32,051 nt of DNA from Prevotellaceae bacterium UBA1710 (lineage in GTDB: Bacteria; Bacteroidota; Bacteroidia; Bacteroidales; Bacteroidaceae): NCBI GenBank assembly GCA_002317355.1, contig DCJC01000022.1, positions 41,974-74,024 of the forward strand, in the 5' to 3' direction. This document shows positions 15,221 to 23,097 of the stretch, one piece after another. Under the pieces are notes generated by a model. The model was not told where the DNA came from, ran no database searches, and saw only the letters and a list, made by a program, of their open reading frames with translations. How positions within the stretch are numbered: the first letter of the stretch is position 1; each line of letters opens with the position of its first letter. The position numbers and the translations under genes were made by a program.

Positions 15221-16453
15221 TTACAAATTGGTTAATAAATTTTCACCATCATAGTAATTGATATTTTTTAATATTTTATACATACTATGATCCAATTCTA
15301 TGCAAGAATAATCAAAAGCAATATTTACAATAGATACTTTGCCTGGATAATATGAATATTCTTTATCAAAAGTTGTAGAATAATGAATATTTAAACTATT
15401 TACAGATGAACCACTAAAAGCGAATGCATTAACAGACAGACCTTCTCCTAATGTTACACTCCCAAATGAACAATCTTCAAACCAGTACCAACATCCATAA
15501 TTCCATCCACGAGAAAGATCACCATCATAATACCCATGAAATTCTGTTACTTTAGGGATATTACATTTAACAACGAGATCACAATAACATCCTTTGAAAA
15601 CCTCATATCCCATAGATGCCACCGAGACTGGAACAGTTATCTTTTTGGCAGAAGAATTATAAAACGCATGTGATGATATTGATTTGACCGTTGATGGGAT
15701 TTCAAAATCACCATTACCATAATATGATAGTAGATGTGTATCGTCCAAACTATAAATAGCTTTGTCGACAACATGCATGTTGATGTTGTACGCATTAACA
15801 GTAACACTTGATAGATTCTTGAATGATGACAGTATTTCTACAGATGACACATCTTCTCCAATAACTATGTTTTTAACTGTTTCGTATAATGGTTTAAAAG
15901 CATCAAGCCCATACCATTCCTCATTAACCTGAGTATCGAGATCCCCCACCCACTTATAATAATAATAATCGCAAAAAATATCTCGTCCTAAATATAGACT
16001 GCTTATTTTGCAATCATCAAAATAAGAATAAGTCTTAATTACTTCCATAGGATCTCGGTCATTATTCCTATCGCTTTTTTTTGTTACGATTTTTAGCGGA
16101 GTTTCACCATCTTTTATTTTTAATGTAGTAAGTGAAGTACATCCGCAAAATGCCATATTGCCAATAAATTCAACGGTCTCAGGTATTGATACAGAAGTCA
16201 AATTTGTTGAATTACAAAATGCATATTCACTAATTCCGGTAACATTATATGAAATACCATTATAAGTAACACTATTAGGTATGTTTACAACCCCGCTATA
16301 AGAGTTATTATCTCCTGGCCGATTTACAAAGACTTCTTTTGATCCATTGTATGAATATTGTATAGAATAGTATATGCCATTATAGGCAAAATCGTATGCG
16401 TTTGCATAAATAAGTGCACAGGAAAAAACAAATAAAATAAATAATCTTTTCAT
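15221..16453 (-). CDS. BspA-like leucine-rich-repeat protein, 5' part, interrupted by a stop
   Basis: The 410-residue product starts with a clear signal peptide (MKRLFILFVFSCALIYANA) and carries BspA-type repeats (LTSVSIPETVEFIGNMAF; STVKSISSHAFYNSS; VPVSVASMGYEVFKGC) separated by long, Tyr-rich and Asp-rich segments. BspA-like proteins are secreted adhesins or surface proteins of oral and gut Bacteroidetes. It stops at TAA 15221-15223 inside a repeat (after NLLTNL), with the rest of the gene following in frame. One base change from a sense codon would explain this, so it is a recent nonsense mutation, a sequencing error or a programmed event. It would lack the C-terminal sorting tail. A long structured leader precedes it. 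Confidence 0.78.
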   Translation of the reverse strand: MKRLFILFVFSCALIYANAYDFAYNGIYYSIQYSYNGSKEVFVNRPGDNNSYSGVVNIPNSVTYNGISYNVTGISEYAFCNSTNLTSVSIPETVEFIGNMAFCGCTSLTTLKIKDGETPLKIVTKKSDRNNDRDPMEVIKTYSYFDDCKISSLYLGRDIFCDYYYYKWVGDLDTQVNEEWYGLDAFKPLYETVKNIVIGEDVSSVEILSSFKNLSSVTVNAYNINMHVVDKAIYSLDDTHLLSYYGNGDFEIPSTVKSISSHAFYNSSAKKITVPVSVASMGYEVFKGCYCDLVVKCNIPKVTEFHGYYDGDLSRGWNYGCWYWFEDCSFGSVTLGEGLSVNAFAFSGSSVNSLNIHYSTTFDKEYSYYPGKVSIVNIAFDYSCIELDHSMYKILKNINYYDGENLLTNL

Positions 16454-16620
16454 GTTTGGAAATAAAAAAAGGGCGCAGACTTTCCGAAATCCTCGTCCTA
16501 TCTTCTGGTATCGCCAAACACCTTGTATGTGGATAAGTTACGGTAAAGCCCACGTCCTAAACGGACATGGAACTTTTCGCATACTTGTTCTCACATACTA
16601 AATTTTGGCGAATTTTGAAG
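16454..16620 (-). promoter_or_regulatory. Structured 5' leader of the BspA-like gene (candidate RNA element)
   Basis: On the minus strand the segment just upstream of the ATG contains a hairpin CCATGTCC-gttta-GGACGTGG (about 16555-16575), then CTTATCCACATA, then GGCGATACCAGAAGATAGG, and ends in GCGCCC followed by seven T residues 13 nt before the start codon. The GC-rich end followed by a T-run looks like an attenuator or terminator. I recall this sequence type recurring before surface-protein genes in Prevotella, but that is memory and not shown here. Confidence 0.4.
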
Positions 16621-16944
16621 ATAGAGAACAAGAGCAAACAGCTCTATGTTATTTTATATATGTCGAGAGAATCGGTAGTTGCTCACCCACAGGTTAATAA
16701 AATTGTGTTAACTGGTTTTGCTAATGTCAGCTTCTGAAGCTGAATAAGCATAGGGGAACGTTACCGTTCGTCTGATTGATTTTGATTTGGTTATTTCTGT
16801 TTCTTGTTATTTGTTTTTAAGAGTTAATATATAATTATAAATTACAATTTACTAATTACAAATTACCTGATTTGTCTTAACGTCCGAAAGGCCATTGACA
16901 TGATGACTTTCGGTTGTAGATAGATAATAGAAATTCAACTGGAG
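16621..16944. other. Gene-free interval with small hairpins
   Basis: No open frame with gene character is seen. The interval holds CAGCTTC-t-GAAGCTG (near 16728-16743), GAACG-ttac-CGTTC just after it, an A/T-rich stretch around 16801-16865, and CCGAAAG (16884-16890) pairing with CTTTCGG (16907-16913). The last hairpin lies 31 bp past the DUF2442 stop and may mark its transcript end, although no T-run follows. Confidence 0.4.
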
Positions 16945-17211
16945 CTATGCTTCGTGAGAGAATTTCTGATAGTCACCGAGTAATTGTTCTATATGAATTA
17001 CTTCTGGGCAGGAATCCCATGTTACACCTCCACCTATAAGATACCAGTTCTTCCTGTCTTTAGTAGCAACTCTACGTAAACTTGGAAAGGCAGAAATTGG
17101 CATAACAATAGATCTGCCATCAACAAGGTCAACTTGCCATTTTCCTCGTAATGGGAATGATACCTTTTTTATCTGTGGAACTACATCCCAATATCCTTCT
17201 TTCTTAAACAT
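16945..17211 (-). CDS. DUF2442 family protein
   Basis: The 88-residue protein shows the DUF2442 pattern: a strand-turn with WQVDLVDGRSIVMPISAFPSL, an ATKDR stretch, and a closing GGGVTWDSCPEVIHIEQLLG. Family members are small cytoplasmic proteins often encoded next to a DUF4160 protein and suspected to be toxin-antitoxin-like or helicase-linked; no biochemical role is established to my knowledge. No DUF4160 partner is present here, so it stands alone with its own promoter. The N-terminal MFKKEGYWDVVPQIKKV agrees with a start at 17211. Confidence 0.8.
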   Translation of the reverse strand: MFKKEGYWDVVPQIKKVSFPLRGKWQVDLVDGRSIVMPISAFPSLRRVATKDRKNWYLIGGGVTWDSCPEVIHIEQLLGDYQKFSHEA

Positions 17212-17236
17212 AATATCTTATTTTCCTCTTTGACTG

Positions 17237-17268
17237 CAAAAATAAACAATTATTTTGAAACCTCCAAA
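17237..17268 (-). promoter_or_regulatory. DUF2442 gene promoter
   Basis: On the minus strand TTTG (17268-17265), a 20-bp spacer and TATTTTTG (17244-17237) fit the Bacteroidetes -33/-7 form. The box ends 25 bp before the ATG at 17211. Confidence 0.55.
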
Positions 17269-17439
17269 TTATTCATCGAATTTTAGTGATGATAAAATAA
17301 TTACTTCTTATGTTTTTACTTTGAGTCGCATTTTTTCTACATATACTCCGCCTAAATTATTGTTTATGTTGATATTTTTATAGAAAATGAATGAAAAATA
17401 TAAAAATAAGCATTAAATACACGATTTTATCTCAAAAAG

Positions 17440-17471
17440 TTTGTTTAATTAAAACTTTAATTGTAATTTTG
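17440..17471 (+). promoter_or_regulatory. Promoter of the Abi gene
   Basis: TTTG (17440-17443), a 20-bp spacer and TAATTTTG (17464-17471) fit the Bacteroidetes consensus. Transcription should start near 17478, just before the leader hairpin at 17483-17518. The interval 17269-17439 is A/T-rich and shows nothing else. Confidence 0.65.
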
Positions 17472-17482
17472 CAACGACAGAA

Positions 17483-17526
17483 CCCGCCACGCCTCTTTCT
17501 AATGCGCACCAGGGCGGGGCTTTTTT
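17483..17526 (+). terminator. Terminator-like hairpin in the Abi leader
   Basis: CCCGCC (17483-17488) pairs with GGCGGG (17513-17518), followed by GCTTTTTT (17519-17526). The hairpin lies between the predicted promoter and the ATG at 17537, where a terminator would cut off the gene's own transcript unless read through. It may be an attenuator or the 3' end of a short leader RNA. Confidence 0.5.
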
Positions 17527-17536
17527 ATTATACACT

Positions 17537-18430
17537 ATGGCTTACACAAAACTTCCGATATCCATAACTGACCAAATAGCATTGCTGAAGTCAAGAGGTT
17601 TGTCTTTTTCAGATGAAGTTTATGCATCACAGGTTTTAGAGCATATCAGCTATTATCGCTTTGCTGCATATCTTAGATCTATGGAAGTCGATAAGACTAC
17701 ACATCAGTTACATGCAGGATCGTCATTTGAGAAAGCATTTGCTCTTTATGAGTTTGATGCTAAACTGAGAGCCTTGATATTTGATGCCATACAAAAGATA
17801 GAGATTTCTATCCGTTCTAAAATGATTCATGAGTTCTCTTTGGTTCACGGCGCTTTTTGGTTCTTCGACAAATCTTGTTTTACTGACAAACATAGATTAG
17901 TAGAAAGCATGAATGTATTGGAGAAGGAACTGAGTAGATCAAAAGATGAGTTCATAAAGGAACACATCGCAAAGTATGGCAAATCAGAATATCCACCAGC
18001 ATGGAAGATTCTGGAACTTGCCACGTTTGGTACTATATCCAAGTTATTCGCAAATTTTTCGGAAACAAGACTGAAGAAGAAAATAGCTCGTTCCTATGGC
18101 ATTCCTCAACACGAGATTCTTGAATCATGGACAGCTGCAATAGGACCACTCCGTAATTGTTGTGCACATCATGGAAGACTTTGGAACAGAAAATTCCCTA
18201 TCACTCCGTTGTTGCCTTCAAGAATGAGACGACCTTGGATTTTTGACCTCAATGTTCCCAACAACAAATTGTATGCTGTACTTTGTTGTATGTCATATAT
18301 GCTGAATGCAATAGACAATAATAACACTTTTGCTTCAGACCTTACGAATCTGATTAACGCCTATCCTGTGGTTTCCGTTTCTGCAATGGGATTCCCTGTG
18401 GGATGGAAGTCTGAACCTCTATGGCATTAA
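17537..18430 (+). CDS. AbiD/AbiF-type abortive infection protein (Abi_2 family, HEPN)
   Basis: Abi_2 proteins act in phage defence, where infection triggers a toxic activity; the family belongs to the HEPN group of RNases. The 297-residue protein has the expected landmarks: SYYRFAAYL near residue 38, the segment KIEISIRSKMIHEF at 87-100, YPPAW at 152-156, FGTISKLF at 164-171, and the HEPN signature RNCCAHH with R206, N207 and H211 (RNxxxH), followed by RLWNR. The length is normal and the motif intact, so it is probably active. It stands alone between its own promoter-leader hairpin and a strong terminator. This compact cassette form is common for single-gene defence systems. The trigger and target are unknown. 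Confidence 0.88.
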   Translation: MAYTKLPISITDQIALLKSRGLSFSDEVYASQVLEHISYYRFAAYLRSMEVDKTTHQLHAGSSFEKAFALYEFDAKLRALIFDAIQKIEISIRSKMIHEFSLVHGAFWFFDKSCFTDKHRLVESMNVLEKELSRSKDEFIKEHIAKYGKSEYPPAWKILELATFGTISKLFANFSETRLKKKIARSYGIPQHEILESWTAAIGPLRNCCAHHGRLWNRKFPITPLLPSRMRRPWIFDLNVPNNKLYAVLCCMSYMLNAIDNNNTFASDLTNLINAYPVVSVSAMGFPVGWKSEPLWH

Positions 18431-18465
18431 TGCATTGATTTCCATAAGTACAGATAGAGATTTCT

Positions 18466-18514
18466 ATAGTCAATGTCGTTTACTTCTACTGCGTAAACGG
18501 CATTGACTATTTTT
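18466..18514 (+). terminator. Terminator of the Abi gene
   Basis: ATAGTCAATG-CGTTTAC pairs with GTAAACG-CATTGACTAT across an 8-nt loop (18466-18510), followed by TTTT. It has one unpaired base per arm. It lies 36 bp after the Abi stop and separates it from the convergent nhaC. Confidence 0.85.
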
Positions 18515-18614
18515 ATGTAATCATGCTGTCTCTGTTTACAAATCTGTTCTTTGCTTGCGTATGAACATTGGATTTACTTCCAATGGTCTGTTACGAATCT
18601 TCATCGAACTCACG

Positions 18615-20102
18615 TTACTTATTATTTCTCTTGCTTATGGCTGCTACGAAGATAGTCATAAGAGGCGAGAGATAGTTGAAGAAGCAGTAGGGTAGGTAGT
18701 CGAGGGTTGCGACACCAAGTACCGTGGATTGAGTCATACCACATGTGTTCCAGGGGATGAGGACAGAGGTGACGGTAGTAGAGTCTTCGGTACTTCTGCT
18801 GAGTAGTGTTCTCTTGAATCCCATACGGTCGTAAACATCTCGATACATGTCGCAGTCAAGCACAATACTCATGTACTGATCAGAGGTTACGAGATTGAGC
18901 GTAATACCAGTTCCTGCTGTTGCTGCCACAAGTGATATTCTGCCTCTTACGAGGTTCACTATAACACCTGTTATGCTCTGTAGCATTCCTGTTGCAGTCA
19001 TGGCTCCACCAAAGCACATGGCGCAGAGAATAAGCCACACGGTGTCGAGCATTCCTGCCATTCCGTGAGTTGATACGAGGTTGTTGAGAGCAACGTTTCC
19101 TGTGTCGATATTAGTAGATGTGAAAAGGGTTATGAAAACACCTCTGACAGCCTTGCTCAAAGTTGTGGTATAGTCTGTTGATGAACCTATCTGCTGGATG
19201 ATGTCAAACTGCAAGACAAGGGCAACGATTCCTGCTGCCATGGCAGATAGGAAAAGCGTGATGATGGAAGGTACTTTCTTCGCTATCAGTATGCCTGTGA
19301 AAAGTGGTACGGTGAGTGTCCAAAGACTGATGTTGAATGACTTGCTCAAGCCTTCCGTGTATGTCTTCACATCAGTATCACCAGTGCTTCCGAACACTAT
19401 TCCTGCGATGAGGAAAATGGCAGCTGCTATGGCGAAGGTAGGAACGGTGGTTCTGAGCATGTATCTGATGTGTGCAAAGATATCTACTCGTGCTGCACTT
19501 GCTGCAAGAACGGTGGTGTCAGATAGTGGCGATATCTTATCTCCGAAATATGAGCCAGAGATGATTGCGCCTGCCGTCCAGGCATGAGAAATACCGAGTG
19601 CGTTGCCTATTCCGAGAAGTGCTATTCCGATGGTTGCAACGGTAGTCCATGAAGAGCCTGTCATCACACTTACTGCTGCACATATTATCGTGGTGCAGAC
19701 AAGGAAGAATGTAGGTGACATTATCTGTATTCCGTAGTAGATAAGCGTTGGTACTACACCGGATATCATCCATGCTCCTGACATCATTCCTATGAGCAGT
19801 AATATCACTATGCTTGCGCTCGTGTTGCCGATGGTTGACTCGATGCTTTTCTCTATTACTTTCCATGGCGTTTTGTATTTTGCCATAGCGAGACAAGTGC
19901 ATACCGCGGTCGCTATCATCAGGGAAATCTGATTGGCTCCACTTAGGGCATCACTTCCGAAGAAATAGATGGAAATGCTCACCATCGCAACGAGCGTCAG
20001 CAATGGGATTAAGGCAATAAGTGGATTAGGAGACCCTCCCCCTTCCCCCTCCCGTGAAGGGCGGGGAGTAGTTACATTTATTTGCTTATTTTTATCGCTC
20101 AT
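18615..20102 (-). CDS. nhaC: NhaC-family Na+/H+ antiporter with repeat-encoded N-terminus
   Basis: NhaC antiporters expel sodium in exchange for protons at the inner membrane. The 495-residue protein has about twelve membrane spans and the family motifs TGSSWTTVATIG and GSYFGDKISPLSDTT, and late in the protein LLSRSTEDS..TSVLIPWNTCG, with acidic and polar residues in the transport path. The first 25 codons (reading through TTPRPSREGEGGGSP) come from a palindromic element, and the start codon itself is inside that element; recognisable antiporter sequence begins at about residue 27 (NPLIALIPLL). It follows polA on the same strand, but nothing suggests a functional link. Sodium handling fits a bacterium living with sodium-dependent respiration, but the substrate could also include lactate/malate as in related NhaC-type exchangers. 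Confidence 0.92.
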   Translation of the reverse strand: MSDKNKQINVTTPRPSREGEGGGSPNPLIALIPLLTLVAMVSISIYFFGSDALSGANQISLMIATAVCTCLAMAKYKTPWKVIEKSIESTIGNTSASIVILLLIGMMSGAWMISGVVPTLIYYGIQIMSPTFFLVCTTIICAAVSVMTGSSWTTVATIGIALLGIGNALGISHAWTAGAIISGSYFGDKISPLSDTTVLAASAARVDIFAHIRYMLRTTVPTFAIAAAIFLIAGIVFGSTGDTDVKTYTEGLSKSFNISLWTLTVPLFTGILIAKKVPSIITLFLSAMAAGIVALVLQFDIIQQIGSSTDYTTTLSKAVRGVFITLFTSTNIDTGNVALNNLVSTHGMAGMLDTVWLILCAMCFGGAMTATGMLQSITGVIVNLVRGRISLVAATAGTGITLNLVTSDQYMSIVLDCDMYRDVYDRMGFKRTLLSRSTEDSTTVTSVLIPWNTCGMTQSTVLGVATLDYLPYCFFNYLSPLMTIFVAAISKRNNK

Positions 20103-20217
20103 GGATATTTGTATTTTCTTCTATTATCAGAAAAAACATGCAGTTTTAATTACCCTTTTTGGATGTTTTCTATATAAATACTCCCCTCCCTCCACGAGAG
20201 GGGTAGGGGGTGGGTCT
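20031..20217. repeat. Palindromic element spanning the nhaC start
   Basis: The left arm (20031-20075, AGACCC...GGGGAGTAGTTAC) and the right arm (20177-20217, ending GGGTGGGTCT) are inverted, diverged copies. The left arm is the closest relative of the metH insert at 5187-5231. The element runs from 10 bp past the polA stop to codon 24 of nhaC and contains the nhaC start codon and leader. On the minus strand its right arm forms a C-rich/G-rich hairpin just behind polA. Confidence 0.75.
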
Positions 20218-20226
20218 TTATTATTG

Positions 20227-22989
20227 TTAATGTGCCTCTAACCAGTTGGTTCCCCAGCCACAGTCTGCAATAAGCGGAACTCTCAGTGTAGCAGCATTTT
20301 GCATCTCTTCGAGTACTATTTGTTTCACGTGAAACTTTTCTTCTGGAAGTACAGAGAAGTTAAGTTCGTCGTGAACCTGGAGTATCATTTTTGAGCGAAT
20401 ATTCTCTTTCTTGAAGCGCTCATAGATGCGTATCATTGCTATCTTGATGATGTCGGCAGCTGTGCCCTGGATAGGTGCATTGATGGCATTTCGCTCTGCA
20501 ACGGCACGAACTGTTCCGTTGTGAGAGTTGATGTCTGGGAGGTATCTTCTGCGATGATACATGGTTTCAGCATAGCCTTTTTCGGCTACGCGTTTCTTGC
20601 TCTCTTCCATGAAATTCTGCACACCTGGGAAGGTCTCGAAGTAGCCGTCTATCAAGGCTTTAGCTTCTGATCTGTCGATGCCCATGTTCTGTGCCAGACC
20701 GAATACCGAGATACCATAGATGATGCCGAAGTTGGCACGCTTTGCCTTTGAGCGTTCGTCTTTTGTCACCTCTTCTACTGGCTTATGGAATATCTTTGCA
20801 GAAGTGGCAGCATGGATGTCGGCATCACTTGAGAATGCCTCGATCATGTTCTTATCTCCTGACATGGAAGCCATCACTCGAAGCTCGATTTGTGAGTAGT
20901 CGGCAGAGAAGAATTCCTGTCCTTCCTCAGGTATGATGGTCTTGCGGATTTCCTTTCCATCTTCACCTCTTACTGGTATGTTCTGGAGGTTAGGATCTGA
21001 TGACGAAAGACGGCCTGTTGTAGTTACACATTGGTTGAATGATGTGTGTATATGACCAGTACGTGGATTGATGAGTTTCGGGAGTGCATCTACGTAAGTA
21101 CCAATGAGTTTCTTCAGTCCGCGATAGGTGAGAATCTTCTCTACGATAGGGTGCTTTCCGCTCAATTGCTGCAGTACTTCCTCGGAGGTTTGATACTGAC
21201 CAGTCTTTGTCTTTTTTGCCTTCTCTACAATCTGTAGTTTACCGAAGAGGATATCGCCTACCTGACGAGGAGAAGAGATATTGAATTCCTGACCTGCAAG
21301 TTCATAGATATCCTTTTCCAACTGAATCATTCTCTCGTTGAATGTAAGTCGCACTTCGTCAAGGGCTTTCGTATCGAGTTTCACACCGGTGTATTCCATA
21401 TCGGCAAGGATTGGAACGAGTGGCATCTCTATGTTATGAAACAGTTCATCTGCTCCAGCCTCTTTAAGTTTAGGCTCGAGGACGTTCTTCAGTCGGAGTG
21501 TGATGTCGGCATCTTCTGCGGCATAGTCTCGAATGTCAGTAGGGGAGAGGTCGCGCATGTTCTTCTGTCTTGCACCTTTCGGACCTATCAGTTCTTCGAT
21601 GTGTATGGTCTGGTATTTGAGAAGTGTCTCCGCCATATAGTCCATGTTGTTCTCACGACCTGGGTTGATGAGGTAGTGAGCAATCATTGTGTCCCAAAGT
21701 GGAGCCTTGACTTCTATGCCGTAGTTTTTGAGTACTTCAATGTCGTACTTTGTATTTTGACCAATTTTTACAATATTTTCACTTTCGTAAACATCCTTAA
21801 AAATATTTACAATTCTTAACGCTTCTTTACGATTCGCTGGAATAGCGACATAATATGCCTCTTTTTCCTTCAATGCGAAGCTAAGACCTACTAATTCTGC
21901 GTCAATTGCGTTGATAGAGGTGGTTTCTGTGTCGAAAGCAACTTCTTTGTTTGTAACAATAAGTTCAGATAGTTTACGTGCATCCTCTTCTGTTTCAATA
22001 AGATGATATTTTGCTCCCGATGTTTTAAACGTATCGAAAGATGTCTGTGCAAACATATCTCCTGCAACTGCTGGGGATTCTCCAAAGAGATCGAGTTGCA
22101 AATTGGCAGTTTTTGGCTTTGGTGCTGACTTTTTCAGAATTCTGTCAGCAAGTGCCTTAAATTCGAGTTCGGTGAAAATCTCACGAAGTTTTATCTCGTC
22201 AGGCTCTTCAACTTTCATTTCGTCGAAAGTGATTGTGACGGGAACGTCTTGTCGGATCGTTGCAAGGAACTTTGACATCTTGATGTCTTCCGTTGCAGCT
22301 TCAACCTTCTCGCGCATCTTGCCTTTGATCTGATCGGTGGAGGAGAGGAGAGTCTCTATGCTACCAAACTGATTGATGAGTTTTGCGGCAGTCTTTTCAC
22401 CCACTCCCGGGCAGCCAGGGAAGTTGTCGGCTGAGTCGCCCATCAAGCCTAAAAGGTCGATGACTTGGGCAGTATTGGATATTCCGTACTTTTCGCAAAC
22501 ATCCTTTGGGCCCATGGTGTCATAGCCACCACCATGCCGAGGACGATACATAAAAACGTTATCGGTTACGAGTTGGGCATAGTCTTTATCAGGCGTAACC
22601 ATGAATGTCTGCATGCCTTCGAGGTCAGCCTTGTGAGCTATTGTTCCGATGATGTCGTCAGCCTCGAATCCGTCAACCTGGAGAATAGGAATACGGAATG
22701 CGTTGAGGATATCCTTGATGACTGGGATAGACATCTTGATATCTTCAGGAGTCTCCTGACGCTGAGCCTTGTAGGCAGGAAAAGCATCGTGACGGAAGGT
22801 CTTACCGTGGTCGAATGCCACGGCTATATGTGTTGGTTTCTCCTTCGTAAGAACTTCGTTCAAGGTGTTGCAGAAGCCCATGATGGTGCTTGTATTCATG
22901 CCTTTTGAATTGATACGAGGAGCATTGATAAATGCGTAATAGCTACGATAAATTATTGCGTAGGCGTCTAATAGGAAGAGTTTGTCCAT
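20227..22989 (-). CDS. polA: DNA polymerase I
   Basis: PolA removes RNA primers and fills gaps in replication and repair. The 920-residue protein has all three domains: the 5'-3' flap nuclease (residues 1-290; DAYAIIYRSYYAF, the acidic EADDIIG and GDSADNFPG with helix-hairpin-helix), the proofreading exonuclease with DTE at 353-355 (AFDTETTS), and the polymerase domain with ADYSQIELRV, the O-helix RSKAKRANFGIIYG and QVHDEL near the C-terminus. The exonuclease DxE motif is intact, so proofreading should be active, unlike in some PolA enzymes. The ATG at 22989 is 20 bp from a -7 box (TAATTTTG, 23017-23010). A parS-like site lies within codons for KFHVKQ (20321-20336). Confidence 0.98.
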   Translation of the reverse strand: MDKLFLLDAYAIIYRSYYAFINAPRINSKGMNTSTIMGFCNTLNEVLTKEKPTHIAVAFDHGKTFRHDAFPAYKAQRQETPEDIKMSIPVIKDILNAFRIPILQVDGFEADDIIGTIAHKADLEGMQTFMVTPDKDYAQLVTDNVFMYRPRHGGGYDTMGPKDVCEKYGISNTAQVIDLLGLMGDSADNFPGCPGVGEKTAAKLINQFGSIETLLSSTDQIKGKMREKVEAATEDIKMSKFLATIRQDVPVTITFDEMKVEEPDEIKLREIFTELEFKALADRILKKSAPKPKTANLQLDLFGESPAVAGDMFAQTSFDTFKTSGAKYHLIETEEDARKLSELIVTNKEVAFDTETTSINAIDAELVGLSFALKEKEAYYVAIPANRKEALRIVNIFKDVYESENIVKIGQNTKYDIEVLKNYGIEVKAPLWDTMIAHYLINPGRENNMDYMAETLLKYQTIHIEELIGPKGARQKNMRDLSPTDIRDYAAEDADITLRLKNVLEPKLKEAGADELFHNIEMPLVPILADMEYTGVKLDTKALDEVRLTFNERMIQLEKDIYELAGQEFNISSPRQVGDILFGKLQIVEKAKKTKTGQYQTSEEVLQQLSGKHPIVEKILTYRGLKKLIGTYVDALPKLINPRTGHIHTSFNQCVTTTGRLSSSDPNLQNIPVRGEDGKEIRKTIIPEEGQEFFSADYSQIELRVMASMSGDKNMIEAFSSDADIHAATSAKIFHKPVEEVTKDERSKAKRANFGIIYGISVFGLAQNMGIDRSEAKALIDGYFETFPGVQNFMEESKKRVAEKGYAETMYHRRRYLPDINSHNGTVRAVAERNAINAPIQGTAADIIKIAMIRIYERFKKENIRSKMILQVHDELNFSVLPEEKFHVKQIVLEEMQNAATLRVPLIADCGWGTNWLEAH
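20321..20336. promoter_or_regulatory. parS-like ParB binding site inside polA
   Basis: TGTTTCACGTGAAACT matches the chromosomal parS consensus TGTTnCACGTGAAACA at all but the last position. It is within the polA coding sequence (residues F-H-V-K), as several known parS sites lie inside genes. Confidence 0.7.
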
Positions 22990-23009
22990 GTTAATTGTAT
23001 ATATTTCTG

Positions 23010-23079
23010 CAAAATTAATAATAAAAAATTAAAAACTCCTATAACTTGCTTTGAAAACCAAATTATTTATGTAATTTTG
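23010..23079. promoter_or_regulatory. Divergent promoters of polA and the prenyl synthase gene
   Basis: For the plus-strand gene, TTTG (23050-23053), an 18-bp spacer and TAATTTTG (23072-23079) precede the ATG by 18 bp. For polA, TAATTTTG reads on the minus strand at 23017-23010, but no clear -33 element was found. The two boxes are back to back in the 108-bp interval. Confidence 0.6.
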
Positions 23080-23097
23080 TAACAAATTTCTGAACCA

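Noticed and set aside
16528..16536. TTATCCACA (minus strand) as a DnaA box and sign of oriC
   Set aside because: It is an exact box but single, and part of the BspA leader; no cluster of boxes or AT-rich unwinding region accompanies it.
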